This document shows, in pieces, positions 36,400 through 49,298 of a stretch of 64,000 bases of DNA. This DNA comes from Loxodes magnus. Lineage: Eukaryota > Ciliophora > Karyorelictea > Loxodida > Loxodidae. The stretch lies in contig CAMPDV010000518.1 of NCBI GenBank assembly GCA_946699065.1, positions 62,001-126,000 of the forward strand, read 5' to 3'. The notes below the pieces were generated by a model. The model had not been told where the DNA came from. It searched no databases and saw only the letters and a program-made list of their open reading frames with translations. Position numbers and translations under genes: made by a program. Positions within the stretch are counted from its first letter, which is position 1. Each line of letters starts with the position of its first letter.

Positions 36400-37345
36400 T
36401 CAAAGTTACTTTTAGTTTAAAATTATTCTTTTAAATTACTCTTTTAATTTTTATAATTATTGATCTTAGTCAGTTAATATTATATTTAGATTTGATAGTT
36501 TGTCCTCTATACTTTTACTTTAGTTATCTATTTTATCTTTTTATTCTTGAATAACTAGCATCCATATATCTTTTATAAAGCATTATAATAGACATATTAA
36601 CCTACTTAATCTTAAATATTTAAATCTTCTAATTTAGTTTCTAGTTAAGTAACTGTGCTATAAGCTATCTTTTTCTGTTTCTTTAACTCACATTGATCTA
36701 TAGTAATCTCTTCGAGCTAGACAACATAATTTATTTGCTGGTATTAATTATGTACTTTGGATAAGCTAGAATTAATCTTATCTTTTGATCTATCTAACTA
36801 GCTTAAAATTTAATTAAAGTACTATTAGCAAATATGAATAACCTAAGAAATGCTCGCTTGCTTCTAGCATGGTATTTCTAGTAGCAAGCTTTGATTCATT
36901 TATCTGTTATTAAGCTTTACTAAAAATTGCTGTTTTATCTTATAAAAGCATAGTTTAATTTAATAATAGCAGCTTCTTTTATTTTACTCCTATAGGACCT
37001 TAATTTTTTCCTATATAAGTATATTTTCATGATTATGAGTTGAAATTAGGCAAGTATTACATGCAAGTTAATTATCTCAAGCACATATGATAGATAATTC
37101 AAGCTGATGTTCTTTACACAAGTTCTAGACTTTAATTTCAATTGATTTAAGCTCATGAACAACTTAGTTGATTTAGAGTTATGAAGATTATAGATTATCA
37201 TATTAGTTCGCTTATACATCGCATTTAAAAATTGTTCACAAGCTATACATTTACATTCCATTTCTTTAGGGTTCTTATTAGTCTCATTAAACTCTTCATC
37301 ACATAAAGGACATACAGTTGCTTACATTTAAATAATTTTTAACAT
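36400..37345 (-). CDS. RING-like / B-box / coiled-coil (TRIM-like) protein, with short introns
   Basis: From ATG 37345 (MLKIIQMQATVCPLCDEEF) the first frame gives a RING-like start (CPLC, then MECKCIACEQF). A second frame then holds a clear B-box: NLCKEHQLELSIICAWDN followed by QLACNTCLISTHNHENI, with its Cys/His ligands in order. A third frame gives a long coiled coil (KTAIFSKAQQQINESK, QDKIDNQSKSIEDKLSNL, QDQQLQKLKEQFKR) ending at TGA 36402. The frame changes imply at least two short introns, whose exact ends I did not fix. Proteins of this layout are usually E3 ubiquitin ligases. The RING is atypical: its usual His and later Cys pairs are not seen in the first frame, so it may be non-catalytic or have another exon junction. 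Confidence 0.7.
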
Positions 37346-37695
37346 TAAAACTAATTAAATGAAAACAAGCTGGTTTATCTAAAAATTACTAATTCTAAAT
37401 AAAATTAGAACGGATTATAAGATGAAGTAGCTTAGTAAACTTAATCCTTTTATTTAGATGTCTATATTTAAAGCTAAATTAATTAATTTAATTTACTAAG
37501 TCAACCATTATCATAACTATATAAACTATATAATTCATAAATATTTACACGAGTTTTACCATTTCAACTATACAGAATACATACCACAACATCTTTAAAA
37601 CTAATAAATCCTCAGAAGGAGACATTTTCCATTCTTTATACTAAACTAGATTTAAACATCTTATTATTCTTCATCTTTCTAATTACAAATTTTAC

Positions 37696-39077
37696 TCAAC
37701 AAACTTATTTTTCTAGTTTAACTAAATAAAAAACCTAGTTAGAAATATTGCACCATTAAGCTTGGTCTTCGTTGTGTAATATAGTTTTTAACTATACCAT
37801 ATGATTGATTTAATCATCTCTTTTCTGAAATAATTAAGAGTACAATACTATAATCTTATTCGGTAATTGATAGAAGAATCTATAGCTTTGATTTTTTATC
37901 TAGTAAAAGGTAATTTATAGCAATTTGATGAAAGGTGTTAATGTCATATCTGCTTATCTGATTTCAATTGATACTTGTTGGTAATAAACTTAATTAAGGT
38001 TGCAAGCTTAAGCTTTTTCTATTTATTTCTTAATCTTTCTACAGTATCATTTTGTTACTATTGTTTCCTCAACTAGATATGAGATTTAACTATATGATCA
38101 ATTTTATTATAGATTAAGTATATTGTTATCTTAACTTCATTTCACTTGTAACATCAGTTAAAAGTTTGGTTTTTAAGTTAATGAAACTTTTTAAGTAAAA
38201 TTTTCGGGATTTGACTAGCTTTTTTTAAGCCAAAGAGTGTCTTCTATAATTTTATTAGACTTCAGGCTCTTTTTACCAAATTCATTTTGAATTAACTATG
38301 AGTCACTTAAATTTGCTGTGTTTGTTTACTAAAATAATAATCAAATTTTAGATTTTTACTTTCATATCAATTTCTCTTCTTAAATATTTAGCTCTCAACT
38401 CTTATTCTTAGTTTATTTTTTATTTTGTTTGATAATAAGGTTTATCATTTATCTTTCTTCTATTTTGCTCATCTTTTCTACCTTGAAATAATATGCAGGT
38501 TTTTTCTATTTTGGTTTAGGTTTCTGTCACTTTTATTCAATTAATTTTTATTATCTAAAAACAAAATTTGGCTTTGAATAATTAGATTTGCTATTTCTTT
38601 AACATTCTTTTTATTTTTTTCCTTTTGGCTGTATTATAACTTTATTGCAATAATATGTTTGTGCAGCAAAATTATTAAATCTTCAATCAACTTTCTATAA
38701 TACCTGATTCCTCTATCATTATTAACTTTAGTAATTTCTTTCCTTCTTAGCTATTTCTTTAACCTTCTCTTAATAACCTTCAGTTAATTAATTTTGCTAA
38801 AGAGTTATAATCTTTCATTTTTTCTCTTCTTCTTAAATTCACATTTTTTAACATAATTTTTTCCTTCTACTTCTTCCAGTTTTTAGAAGTGTTTATTTTC
38901 TTAAAACTATCTAACTACAGTCATTAATTTTTTTTCTTTGAGAGTCTTTTTTTAACTGAAATAAATAAAGAATTGTTCTTAAAAAATAAGTAAGCAGACT
39001 TAACTTGTGCTACATTTGGCTAAGACTTTAATTGTATTCTGAATTTTAAATGTTAATCCTTTTTTATCTTTAGACAT
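37696..39077 (-). CDS. Unknown protein, multi-exon, basic centre
   Basis: ATG 39077 (MSKDKKGLTFKIQNTIKVL) begins the gene. Coding-like sequence continues in at least two frames down to TGA 37698, so short introns must lie between. The centre is very basic with low complexity (QKWQKPKPKQKKPAYYFKVE). The C-terminal part is well formed: LVEETIVTKWYCRKIKKQIE, ADMTLTPFIKLLQITFYQIK, YRFFYQLPNKIIVLYSQLFQ. No domain recognised; a nuclear or nucleic-acid-binding role would suit the basic centre, but this is inference. Exon ends are not resolved. Confidence 0.5.
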
Positions 39078-40630
39078 AATTATTTAAATTATAGCTATTT
39101 ACTAAACAAAAAGTCTTATCTTTATTAATAACTAAATTAATTAAATAAATATCTTTAATTTACTTTTTAAGCATTACTATTAAACTAAGATATAATTAGT
39201 ATCTTTTGATAGTTAGATACTTTCTTACTTATTTAAAGTCTTTATTAATACTAAGATTTTTAAACTTTAGTATTATAATTTTAATTTAAGGTATTTTAGT
39301 CATTAGAGGACTTATTATTTCAGAGTTTAAATTTGTAGTTTTATTACACTAATACCGCCTAAATTTACTAAGCTCCTTTTTATAAATCTAAAATCCTTAC
39401 TCCTCTGCTCTTATCTTTATTTTTTATAATGTACTGCTTTTACACCTTTCTCAATCCTTTCTTCGATTCTACTTTTGGTGATGACTAATTAGTAAGATTA
39501 AAAGACACTTGATAATTTATCTTAGTAGATGCAATCGATTTTATAACTTCTATTAGTGAAAAGGCAAAATTGCTTATTTCTCAATTTATGCTATACTTTC
39601 CATATAAAACTCAATTTTAATATTTTATCTTCTAGCAAACTTGCTTCCAAACTTTCTAAATTATACTGTTACTTTCTCTTCTGTATGCATATCATAATTG
39701 ATTTAAAATTTAATTTTAGATCTTTTGAATATAATTAATCCACAAGGAAATATAACCAAAATTATTTCTAAAATTTGGGTTTTTTAAGCCAATAATATTA
39801 TTTGTATCCTGGTATTTGTAACTAGAAAATATATATAAAGTAAATAGTATTAAATACCTTTAGTTAGAATATTAGAATTTAAACCTATTAATATCTGTTT
39901 ATATCTAATCCATAACTACACTATCTTGAAGTTTAAATTATAAAATAATTGATTGGCTAATAAATGTTAGCTATTAAACAACTTGAAATCTTAAATTCTT
40001 TCTTATTGCTAAGAATAATAAAGAACATTTGGTTCCTTTAATAAATAAACAGTTTAATTTAAAGCATCTTAGAATAATTTTACAGGGAGTAACTGTATTT
40101 CCAGCAAAAGATAACTAGATACATAATATACAATTAAATATTAAAATAAATTCTAGATTTAAGTTAATTTATGGTAAAAACAAACTGAGATAGCTAATAA
40201 AATAAGTAAAACCTACAAATTAAATAAACAAATCTCTATTAATAATTAATAAAATATTATGCTTTTAGTTCATAAATTAAGAAACTTATTGCTATAACCA
40301 AACCTATTTTCTCATTAAGTATCAATATCTAGATATTAAAATAAAGAGGCTATTTTAATTTAGATAACAGTGATTTCTATGCTACTAATTATTAGGAATT
40401 TTATTGTTATCTAAGAAACAAAAGGAATAATTAATTAATTCTTAATTAAAAATAATTTAAGTTACTTTTAATAGAAAAAGGATTTTCTAGCAATAAAAAT
40501 TTAAATTATACTTAGAGAAGTATATGCATTCAACAATTGAGAAAGAGTAGCTTAAAGGATATAAATAAATAAAAATAAATTATAAATAGATATATTTAAA
40601 TAGCTTTATAATTATTTATTTAATAATAAA
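39078..40630. other. Intergenic, no supported gene
   Basis: About 1.55 kb between divergently transcribed genes. AT-rich; a 60-codon frame at 39556-39738 has no motif. It should contain the promoters of both neighbours. Confidence 0.45.
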
Positions 40631-43600
40631 ATGAAAATAACAGTACTGATGCTAAGTCTTTGGATTATCTAATTTACTTTGGCTTAACTAGATTTCTTTG
40701 ATATAATGATTCCCAACTCTCCTAAATCTTATTCTTAATAATAATAAGCTCCTTCCTAAAAATTTTAAGACTATAATTTTAATCCTTAGACACAAACTCA
40801 ATTTAGTATTACAGCTTGGATTAAATTCGACTAAACTTATTAGAGCGCTATCTTTTTATAATTATATCAAAGTAATTCAATTTATATAGAGTTTTGCATG
40901 TTATAAGTAACAAATGCATTAACTTAATTTTGCGTAAACCTTAGAAATTATTAGTCTATTACAATTATAACTGAATATATTTATGATATTTGAGTGTTTA
41001 TATTATTTTCTCTTAATAACTAACTGAAACCCTTTTTTACTTTAACACACTCTAAAACTAATAATATTTTTATTAGTGATTAGCAAACTTTTCTTGAATG
41101 AATAACTTTTACTTCAAATAATCTTATTTACTAAGGAAGCTATAGTAAACTTTATAATTTTAATGGATGGATGTATTCAGCTAGATATTATAAGAATTCA
41201 TACTTAACTGTAAATGATTTTACTCTTATCTTAAGCTATTAATTTTAAGGTTTTACTTCAACTTAAATAGTTTAATGCTGAGATTACTGCTTAAAATGTT
41301 ATGGCGCTCAGACAAGTAATTGTTTATAATGCTATTATGGTTGAGTATTTTAGGGAGATTAATGTCTATGTTAATAAAAAATTTCTAAGGAAAAGGAGTG
41401 TTTACCTAATTGTTTTGGTAATTAATAAGATAAAGATAACGATGGAGTATGTGATTACTGTAACTAAACTATTGGTTTCTGTTAAAACTGCACCTAATAA
41501 GGAGATATTTGTATTTAATGTTAAGAATCTTATCTTCATCTTGATAATTAATGTGCTGATAGTTGTCCTAATAATACTTATTTTGTTTAAAATGAAACTT
41601 GCACTAAATGTGATTAAAAGATAAAAAATTGCTTAGAGTGTGATTTAGAAGGAGATAGTTGTACAAAATGTTAAGTTCCATGACTCTTACTAGAAGATTA
41701 ATGTTTTTCAAGTTGTCCAGACTAAACTTATTTTGATAAAGACTAAGTTTGCTTAAAATGCAACTAAAAGATATAAAATTGTTTATATTGCGAAAGTGAA
41801 GGATAAATATGCCTATAATGTTAGTTTCCTTATCTTTTACTTGATGGAAAATGTGTAGAAAGTTGTTCTTCTGATAATAGTTATTTTGTTTATAACTAAA
41901 CTTGCTTTAAGTGCAATATAAGTATAGATAATTGTAATAATTGCAATATTGATGGAAATAGATGCATTAAATGTAAAGATCCTTATTTATAATTGGAAGA
42001 TTAATGTGTTACAATGTGTCCAAATGAAACTTATTTCTAATAAAATTAGACTTGCTATAGATGTGAAGAAAAGAATGATAAATGTGCTTAATGTGACTTA
42101 GCAGGACTAGAATGTAATAAGTGTATAGAAGGATATTATTTATTAGATAATATTTGTGTTTAAAGTTGTCCTTAAAACGAGTATTTTATTTAAAATTAAA
42201 CATGCTATAAATGTGAATTGATAACTGATAAATGCTTAAACTGTCATGAGAATGGAAGAGAATGTTTAAGATGTAAAGATGGTTATTATTTATTAGAAGG
42301 TTAATGTGTTGCCAAATGTCCTAATTAATTTTACTTTTAATAAAATTAGACTTGCTAAGAATGCAAAGTAAATTTAGAAAAATGTTTATAATGCGATTTA
42401 GACGGTAAAATATGTAATAAATGCATAATAGACTATTTTTTAATTGATAATGAATGTGTTTCAGAATGTCCTTAAAACTTAACTTACTTTACTTAAAATT
42501 AAACCTGCTATAAATGCAATTAAAAGATTGATAATTGCTAAGAATGCTAGTAAGAAGGAGAAATTTGCACGTAATGTCAAGAACCTTTTTAACTTTAAAA
42601 TGGTAAATGTGTTTAAAGATGTCCTAATGGTACTTATTACAGCTGGAATTATACTTGCCTTAAATGTAGTTATAAAATAGATGGTTGCTTAGAATGCAGT
42701 GAAGATGGAGAAAAATGTATCAAATGTGAATATAAATTTTATTGAGATCAAAGAACCTGTATAACAAATCCTTAAAATAATTCTTTAGAAGGCAACTAAA
42801 CTTAAGAAGATGAATAAAATAAATAAGATGACTAGAATGAATAAGGCGAGTAGAATTAAGATTAGTTTAAAGATATAATAAATAGTCTTAATGATTTTTA
42901 AATCTCTAATACAGAAAAAAAATTTATTCAAAATTCTTCAAATTTATCCGCTGCTCTTGTTTACACAAGTGCTTTAGTAAGTATAAGTTCTGTATTAGCT
43001 AACCGTTTTAGTAAATCTAAGTATTCAGCAAGTACTTCAAAATTTTTATAAAGTATTTTTATTACTCAACTCATACTTATGAATGGATTTGTTGATGTCA
43101 TGCGAACTGAAGTTCTTAATGCTTATTATTTTACTAATTTTGATAATGATTAAGAATAAAATGGACTAAGCAATAATAATATTTTAGGTTTAAATCTCCA
43201 CTCTAGCAAACTTAAAATAGATAAATAAATTTATGTTTACTTGAATTACTAAAGTTACACTATATTAGCTAATCTATTTGAAGCTCTTTTCCTATTATTA
43301 ATTCTATTTTTTATTGATTTGCTGCTTAAATTTATTGGACTAAAATACTGCAAGACTAAGATAGAAAAAATAAGAACTAAATTTACTAATAGAAACTACA
43401 TTTCAGTGATTTACAGTATCAAAGCTCTTTAAATAAATAATGCTGTTATGTTACAACTTTACCACTTTACTGTTTCTGATTTCTATTCAGGCTTAAACTC
43501 ATTCCTAGCTATTTTAGTACTTGTAAGTTTTTATATTTAGATTATTCAAATAGTTTGCATATTTCATAGCTTTTAAGTGCTTAAAAAATATTTGAGTTTG

Positions 43601-44344
43601 AAAACTATATTTAAGGAAGCAAAAGAGGAAAGTATAGAGAAATAGATGAAACAAATAAAAGAAAAGTATATAGTTTACTTTGACTAAAAGAAATAGAATA
43701 ACTAAATGTAAACACTTTACTAAACTTTCTTTCTAGTAAGAAGACTTTTTGTTTCGTTTGTAGCTATTATTTTAGTAGAGGTATAAGTAGCTTAAATCAT
43801 TTTATATCTTTGCCATTGTTTAGTTTGGTTCTTTTATATAGTTTATTTCAAACCTTTTGAAAATGTTTTACTGAATGTTATAGAGATAATTGGAGAAATG
43901 GTACTTATTTTTATTTATTTCTTTAATTTCTATTTCCATGCTAACAACCATGGTATATAAGATAGTGATTAAGACAGATAAGCATTAGGAGTAGTGATCA
44001 CAGTTGCATGTAGCCTTTTTACAATAATAGCTTTGGTAATATCACTTATAGTTACTTTAGTAGATTTGTATAAATCTTGTAAAAAAGCAAAGTAAGATAA
44101 AATCTAATAACATTAAGAGGCTGATTAATAATAATAGTAGCATTTAAGCAAACAAGATTATTCATAGCAAAAAGTTACCATCAATTTTCAAAACACTACT
44201 CGTATAGAAAATCAACGAGAAAATTAGGAAATACTTAACTAGCTTCATGGAAGTGAAGAAGAATAAAAAATACCTAAATATAATAAAAGACAAGTTAGGA
44301 ATAAAAAGATGAGAAATCCTAAATCTAAACATTAAAGCAAGTGA
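40631..44344 (+). CDS. Large surface protein: signal peptide, LamG-like domain, furin-like Cys repeats, membrane helices
   Basis: One uninterrupted frame of 1,237 codons from ATG 40631 to TGA 44342. Residues 1-20 (MKITVLMLSLWIIQFTLAQ) are a signal peptide. About 50-200 look like a LamG/concanavalin-type beta domain (FSITAWIKFDQTYQSAIF). From about 215 to 715 there are about nine repeats of roughly 50 residues with the pattern CxxC...C..C...G..C..C...Y.L....C...CP....YF, for example QTCYKCELITDKCLNCHENG, typical of furin-like/growth-factor-receptor Cys repeats. After an acidic Gln/Glu/Asp linker come several hydrophobic helices (LANLFEALFLLLILFFIDLL, LFVSFVAIILVEV, TVACSLFTIIALVISLI) and a polar cytosolic tail. 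Many ciliates carry families of such receptors. Gln is mostly TAA/TAG, often inside the repeats. Likely a cell-surface sensor or adhesion protein. Confidence 0.93.
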
Positions 44345-44681
44345 CAAACTCAACATTAAACTCTATATCTTATTCTTTGAATTTTATATTTCTCCTTTTA
44401 ATGAAACATAAAATCATTTCATATATAGAAATTTATCCCAATAAAACTTTTAAAAAAATTAATTAAAAAATAGATAAAGCAAGCTTTATCTGAAGTTTTA
44501 ATTTTTAAATAATGTATTGATATAGAATCTTTCTTTCCTTAACACTTTTATAATAAGTAGCTAATTTAACAAATTTTTAGAGCTATTATAAAAATTTTAT
44601 TAAATCTCTTTATTTATTCTTATAATTCCTATTTATTTATAAAAATATATGCAGATTAAGATATTTATATATGAGCTGTTT
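44345..44681. other. Intergenic between convergent genes
   Basis: About 340 nt of AT-rich sequence; nothing recognised. Confidence 0.45.
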
Positions 44682-45090
44682 TCATTTTTTATTTTTAGCT
44701 TATTTAAGCAATTCATTTATTCCCGACATCTAACGATCTGATATAATTTGTTTATTTTTATCTTTAAAGGTTTACTTATAATTGAAAAGATGGTGGGAGC
44801 TGATATTGGCCTTCTTGACTAAATTTTCTTCTTTTATGGCTAGAAACAAGTTCCTTTCCTGTCGCTGAGAAAGTCCCTGGTCAAAGTCATTTTCTGAAGA
44901 GAACTCTGTCTTTGATATTATCCGCTCTTGGTAGGGGCTTGAAGTCTGGCTGCTCATAGCGATAGAGCTACCTAGCAACTGTGTCTGGAGCACAACGGGA
45001 TATCTCCATTATTCCTTAAAAAAAGAGCGTTGGGTCTTCTAACTGGAAGGAGCTTCCGGTTCCAAAAACTCTTTTAGTTAAAATTAATTA
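44682..45090 (-). CDS. Small protein in a GC-rich island, start unresolved
   Basis: A sharp GC-rich island. One minus frame reads AMSSQTSSPYQERIISKTEF, then FDQGLSQRQERNLFLAIKEE, and continues past TAA (Gln) through NKQIISDRQMSGINELLKQA to TGA 44684. A second minus frame over the 5' half is also protein-like: VFGTGSSFQLEDPTLFFQG, MEISRCAPDTVARQLYRYEQ, FKPLPRADNIKDRVLFRK. The two could be exons joined by a short intron, giving a protein that starts in one frame and ends in the other, or the island could be a mobile-element module. Gln here is mostly CAG/CAA, unlike neighbouring genes, which suggests a different origin. No family recognised. Confidence 0.5.
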
Positions 45091-45243
45091 ATTAAAGGTT
45101 TACTTGATTATATCTTAAAATTCAGTAAAAATCATAACTATGTGAAAGTGCTAAGTCAAGATAAAGAAATTTTTTCTTTAATTAATAAATTTATTTTTAT
45201 TAATTTTCTAGATATAATTATGACATTGCTTTTAGTTTAACAT

Positions 45244-47857
45244 TCAATTTTCTTATGGAAATAAAATATTTTAAAATATATTGTTTGAGAACTTAAAATA
45301 TTAATTTTGTATAAATGATTCATAAGCTTCACTTTTTTCCAATATTTCTTTTATTTTTGAAAAAATCCAGTTAATTACTTAATTTACTTTTTCTTGCAGT
45401 ACCTTTTCTATTTCTCTTTCGTTCTTTATTGAAAGTTGGAACTAAAGAGTCTTTATTCTTAGAATAACTTGGAGCAATGAAAGTTCAGTTATTTGTTTAC
45501 TTTCTATTTAAATTTTTAATTGTAATGATTAGGCAAGATATTTTATTATTAAAGCCTTAAATTCGATGACATAAAATTTAATTTTCAAGTATGTTTTTTG
45601 ATTATCTGATTAAATTTTGTTAAGCTTGCTCAAACATAAACTGTTTGAAATTTGAAAAAAGCATCTTGAAATAGACTTTCCATTTTTATAATAATCGGAA
45701 ATTATGGTTATCACTATGTAAATTTAAAGTTAATTAATTTAATCTAATCTTTTAGATTTCACTCATATAAATTTCAAGGAATTATTTAAACTTTATTTTA
45801 ACTTTTGAAATTTCAAACAAATGAATATTATGTAAAACTTAAGAATTTATAGTTACATATATTGCATCTAAATTTTTTAAACTATTTAACATTTTTTAAT
45901 TTTACATCTCCAATATTTTCCTTCTTGTTTTGAATGTATTTTAAATTCCCTCTATAGTTTTGCTTTTATGCGTTTTTAGTAATTTCTTACTTCAAATGTC
46001 ACATATGCAAAGATTATATTTCTTAAAAACAGACTAATATTATTTTTAGCTTTTCTTTAGAATTATAACTTGTAAAATATTTATCTTGTAATATTTATAT
46101 CTTAAAATCATAAAGTTTAATAAGATTTAATGTTGAATATTCATTTTAATACTCCATTTTAAATTATTTGTCTATATTTTAATTTCTGTATCTAAAATAT
46201 CTTTCTAGTCTCATTAAAATTCCCTAATTTATTTTTTTGTAACAAGTAACTTTATGTCAGTGATGCATAATATATGAAATAAATATTAACTTAATTATTT
46301 ATCATTTAAAATGGAACATTTCTTTAAAAAAGATTCTTCTTTAAAAGGATTCATCTCGGTCAAACTATGATCAGTAAACAATATTTTAAGACCTAAAAAT
46401 TAAATAATAAGAAATTTAAAACTTTTAAGACAAGTATAAGAGCTAGAAAGAAAAATTGAATACCTGATGATTAATACAAATGTGTATTCAGACTTTTTGC
46501 AATTAAGAAGATAACATTTACAGGAAAAAATACTCTATCTAAACAAAGAAGCTCCATATATATAAAAAGCAGTTAATGAATTCAATAAGAAATGAATGGG
46601 AAACGACTGATAGAAAACTATTAAAAAGAACAATCTAAAAATCATAAAAGACTTATGATAGACGTGATCCAAACAAATTTGAAGTTAATGCTTTTATTTA
46701 GCATTAAATTTTTAATTCGTGATAAACCAAATATAGGTAAAATCAAGTTAATTAGTTATTATTATTATTCATTCATATCATTTATTTTATTTTATCAAAA
46801 TTACTTCAAATTCTGATATAAGATTCTTTTTCGAAAAGTCAAGAAGGTGTTACTAAACTGTTTTTTGTCAGTTAACCTTTTAGAATAACAATTCATTATT
46901 TTGATCTTCTATACAGTTCATTAACTCCCGGAATTTTTCTTCTTAATTAAAGAAACTTTCTTTATATTTTGCAATTTAAGTTTTCATTTGTTAAATTTAA
47001 TTTAGAGTAATTTGTTATTTTGAGTTACAGGAATAACTTATTCAGTAAGAACAATTATTACTTTTCCCTCTGAAGATCAGTTAGACTCTTGATTCTATCT
47101 TCGTTTTTTTAGCTCCTCGTTAGTGTCTCCCTTTCTTGCTTTTCTTTTTTAATTCTTAGACGGAAGTTCTACTCCATTTTATCCTTAATTAAGGACAACA
47201 TATTAATATATAGCATAACATAATTTATTGTTTTGGCGTCACTTTTTTTGGTTTACCACATATTATTTTATTGCTTAAAAATTCTCTTCTCTAGCTGCTT
47301 GAATCTTAACTGTTATGAGTCTTGATAATTTTAAGATTTTTAAATTATTATTTTCCTTTAAAAGTAAATCTTCAACTTGAATAGTAAATTTTAAATATAT
47401 CTTACCATTATTTTTCTATTATTCTCTTTTATTTTTATTAAATTTGTAGCAGTTTTATACTTTATATCTTTAATGCTTGCAATACCAACATACCATTACG
47501 CTCAGATAGGAAATTTCTTATGTTAGTGATTGCTTTTCTATATCCATTGAGTCTTAGTTATTATAGTTGTTCTGGCTTAAAAATTTTAAAATATACAAAT
47601 TCCTTTATGATCTATTCTTTCTATGAGATTCATCCTTAAATTTGATACAGGAACGGATTTAGAGCTATTTCCTATCGTAATATTGATTTTTCATATTTTA
47701 GAATTTCCAGAATGTTGATCAGTTCCTAAGTTTGCTGATAAAGCTAAGTTATAGCCTTTGCTAGATCCTGATTCTCATCTAAAGAAAGTAGATAATTTGG
47801 CTACACTTACTAAGAGTTATTAGGTTTTTTAGAGGTTTGTTATTTCTTAGGTGGCAT
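45244..47857 (-). CDS. Long coiled-coil protein, multi-exon, structure unresolved
   Basis: ATG 47857 starts a basic, Pro/Gln-rich leader (MPPKKQQTSKKPNNSQQVQ), followed by coiled coil (DLAKAITQLYQQTQELINIL). Further coding-like segments lie downstream in different frames: NQKRKARKGDTNEELKKRRQ near 47130, SDYYKNGKSISRCFFQISNS near 45690, and a strong terminal coil IKNEREIEKVLQEKVNQVIN near 45400 ending around TGA 45246. I infer one gene with several short introns, but it could be two genes. The segment WSSEGKVIIV near 47060 resembles SSSEGKIMIC in the 264-residue protein at 52466-53260. Function unknown. Confidence 0.4.
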
Positions 47858-48472
47858 TTTATATATAATATAATTTAGATAAAAATATAGTTATATTACG
47901 CAATAATTTTGGTCATTTTTCTGAGACAGTAAGAATAGTGTAAAATGGTAATTTTTAAATTAAATTAAAATAATTAAAGTCTAATATCTTGAACGAAGCT
48001 ATAATATAGGTATAACTTAAAAAAATTGGATATATATAAGATATTGATAAATATGATAAATTTAAAAATTAGATTAAACATTTTTTGGAGATATTAAAAT
48101 ATTTGCATTCTAAACTATATCAAATTGCATGTACTTAAAAAGATCAAAAGATCAAAAATAAGAATTTAAGATTTTAAGAAGACTTAAAATAAATAAAAAT
48201 TATATAAATATCACAAGAATTCGCAATAAATGCTTGCTTTTACTGAAAATCATCATAACATTATTGTTATAAAGTTAAAGTTTCTAAGTAATAAAATGGT
48301 CTTACTTAAATCTTAAAAATTATTGAATTAAAAAAAATGCTTTACTTAATGATATAAATTAGTTTTTCTAATATACTTTAATCAAAAATAATAAAATAGG
48401 AAAAGACTAGAGAAAATTAGTCAAATTAAAAGTTAAAATTACTTATTCATTGTTTAAAAGATAACTATAACT
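47858..48472. other. Intergenic, AT-rich
   Basis: About 600 nt with no recognised gene; it lies upstream of the long coiled-coil gene and downstream of the next minus-strand gene. Confidence 0.4.
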
Positions 48473-49298
48473 TCAATTTATAAATGACGCTAGATTAAAG
48501 GTAAAATATCTATGATAATAATTAATTATAGTAGATCTATCATAATAAGATTAACAACTATTAAGTTAAATTATGTTGTTATTGTAGAATTTCTGTTGCT
48601 TAAATATATCTTATTCTTATTCTTATTCTTATTCTTCTTTTTCTTTTTCTTTTTCTTCATCTTAATCTTCATCTTACTATGAGTTTCAGTCCTCTTATTT
48701 CTCTTTAATTATCATATGTTCTTTTAGTTTCTTCAAACATTTTTTTCAATCTTTTATTGATAATTTCCAATACTGATTAGTGTAATTACAGTTTTAATAC
48801 AATTCTTGTATTGATCTTACCTTCTCTTAAGCAATTATCTAGCTCAGTTTGGTCCATAATCTTTTTTCCTCTATTCTTTATTTTTATTTAAATATTAACA
48901 TTGTTTTACGAGGTTTCCTTTCTACTTGCAGAATCAACATCTAATATATTTCTCCTATTATAGATATGAATTAATTTTTGGTCTATTTCAAATTCCTTAG
49001 GATGTTTATTGATTTAGTTTTATAGGATTATCTGATTATCGCTATAAGGTATACTAGTTGAATATCTATTCTATCTAATTTAGTTGGAAATTTACTATTC
49101 CTCTTCTACTTACTTCTAATTTTCTTTTTTAATTAACTATTTTCTTGTTAAATCTTCGCTAATTATAACAAGAGCTTAATTTTTCGTTTAATTACAAGTA
49201 TTAAGATTTTAAGATCTGATTCTCTGAGAGCAGTTGCTATTTCTCCTTATTAGTTAAATTAAGATTGCTTATTTTTATGAAGAATAAGTTTAATCCAT
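48473..49298 (-). CDS. Coiled-coil protein with acidic low-complexity tail, paralogue of the 52.5-kb gene
   Basis: Start ATG 49298 (MDQTYSSQKQA), with an early short intron needed to reach the main frame: NKEKQQLLSENQILKSQYLQ, LNEKLSSCYNQRRFNKKIVN, further down YQMLILQVERKPRKTMLIFK and RIEEKRLWTKLSQIIAQEK. The YQMLILQVERK patch resembles SQIMLVLQVKST in the 264-residue protein at 52466-53260, so the two genes are probably old duplicates. The C-terminus is an acidic run (DEDQDEEKEKEKEEQEQEQ) encoded by a microsatellite at 48609-48676. The first in-frame TGA after it is near 48475. No known family. Confidence 0.5.
48609..48676. repeat. Microsatellite encoding an acidic tail
   Basis: Repeats of TTATTC, then TTTTTC and TTCATC on the plus strand. 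Read on the minus strand they encode Glu-Gln and Glu-Lys pairs with TAA as Gln. Length is likely variable between strains. Confidence 0.75.

Noticed and set aside
41301-41624. 107-codon plus-strand frame with standard stops
   Set aside because: It is an out-of-frame reading of the Cys-rich repeat region of the 40631-44344 gene.
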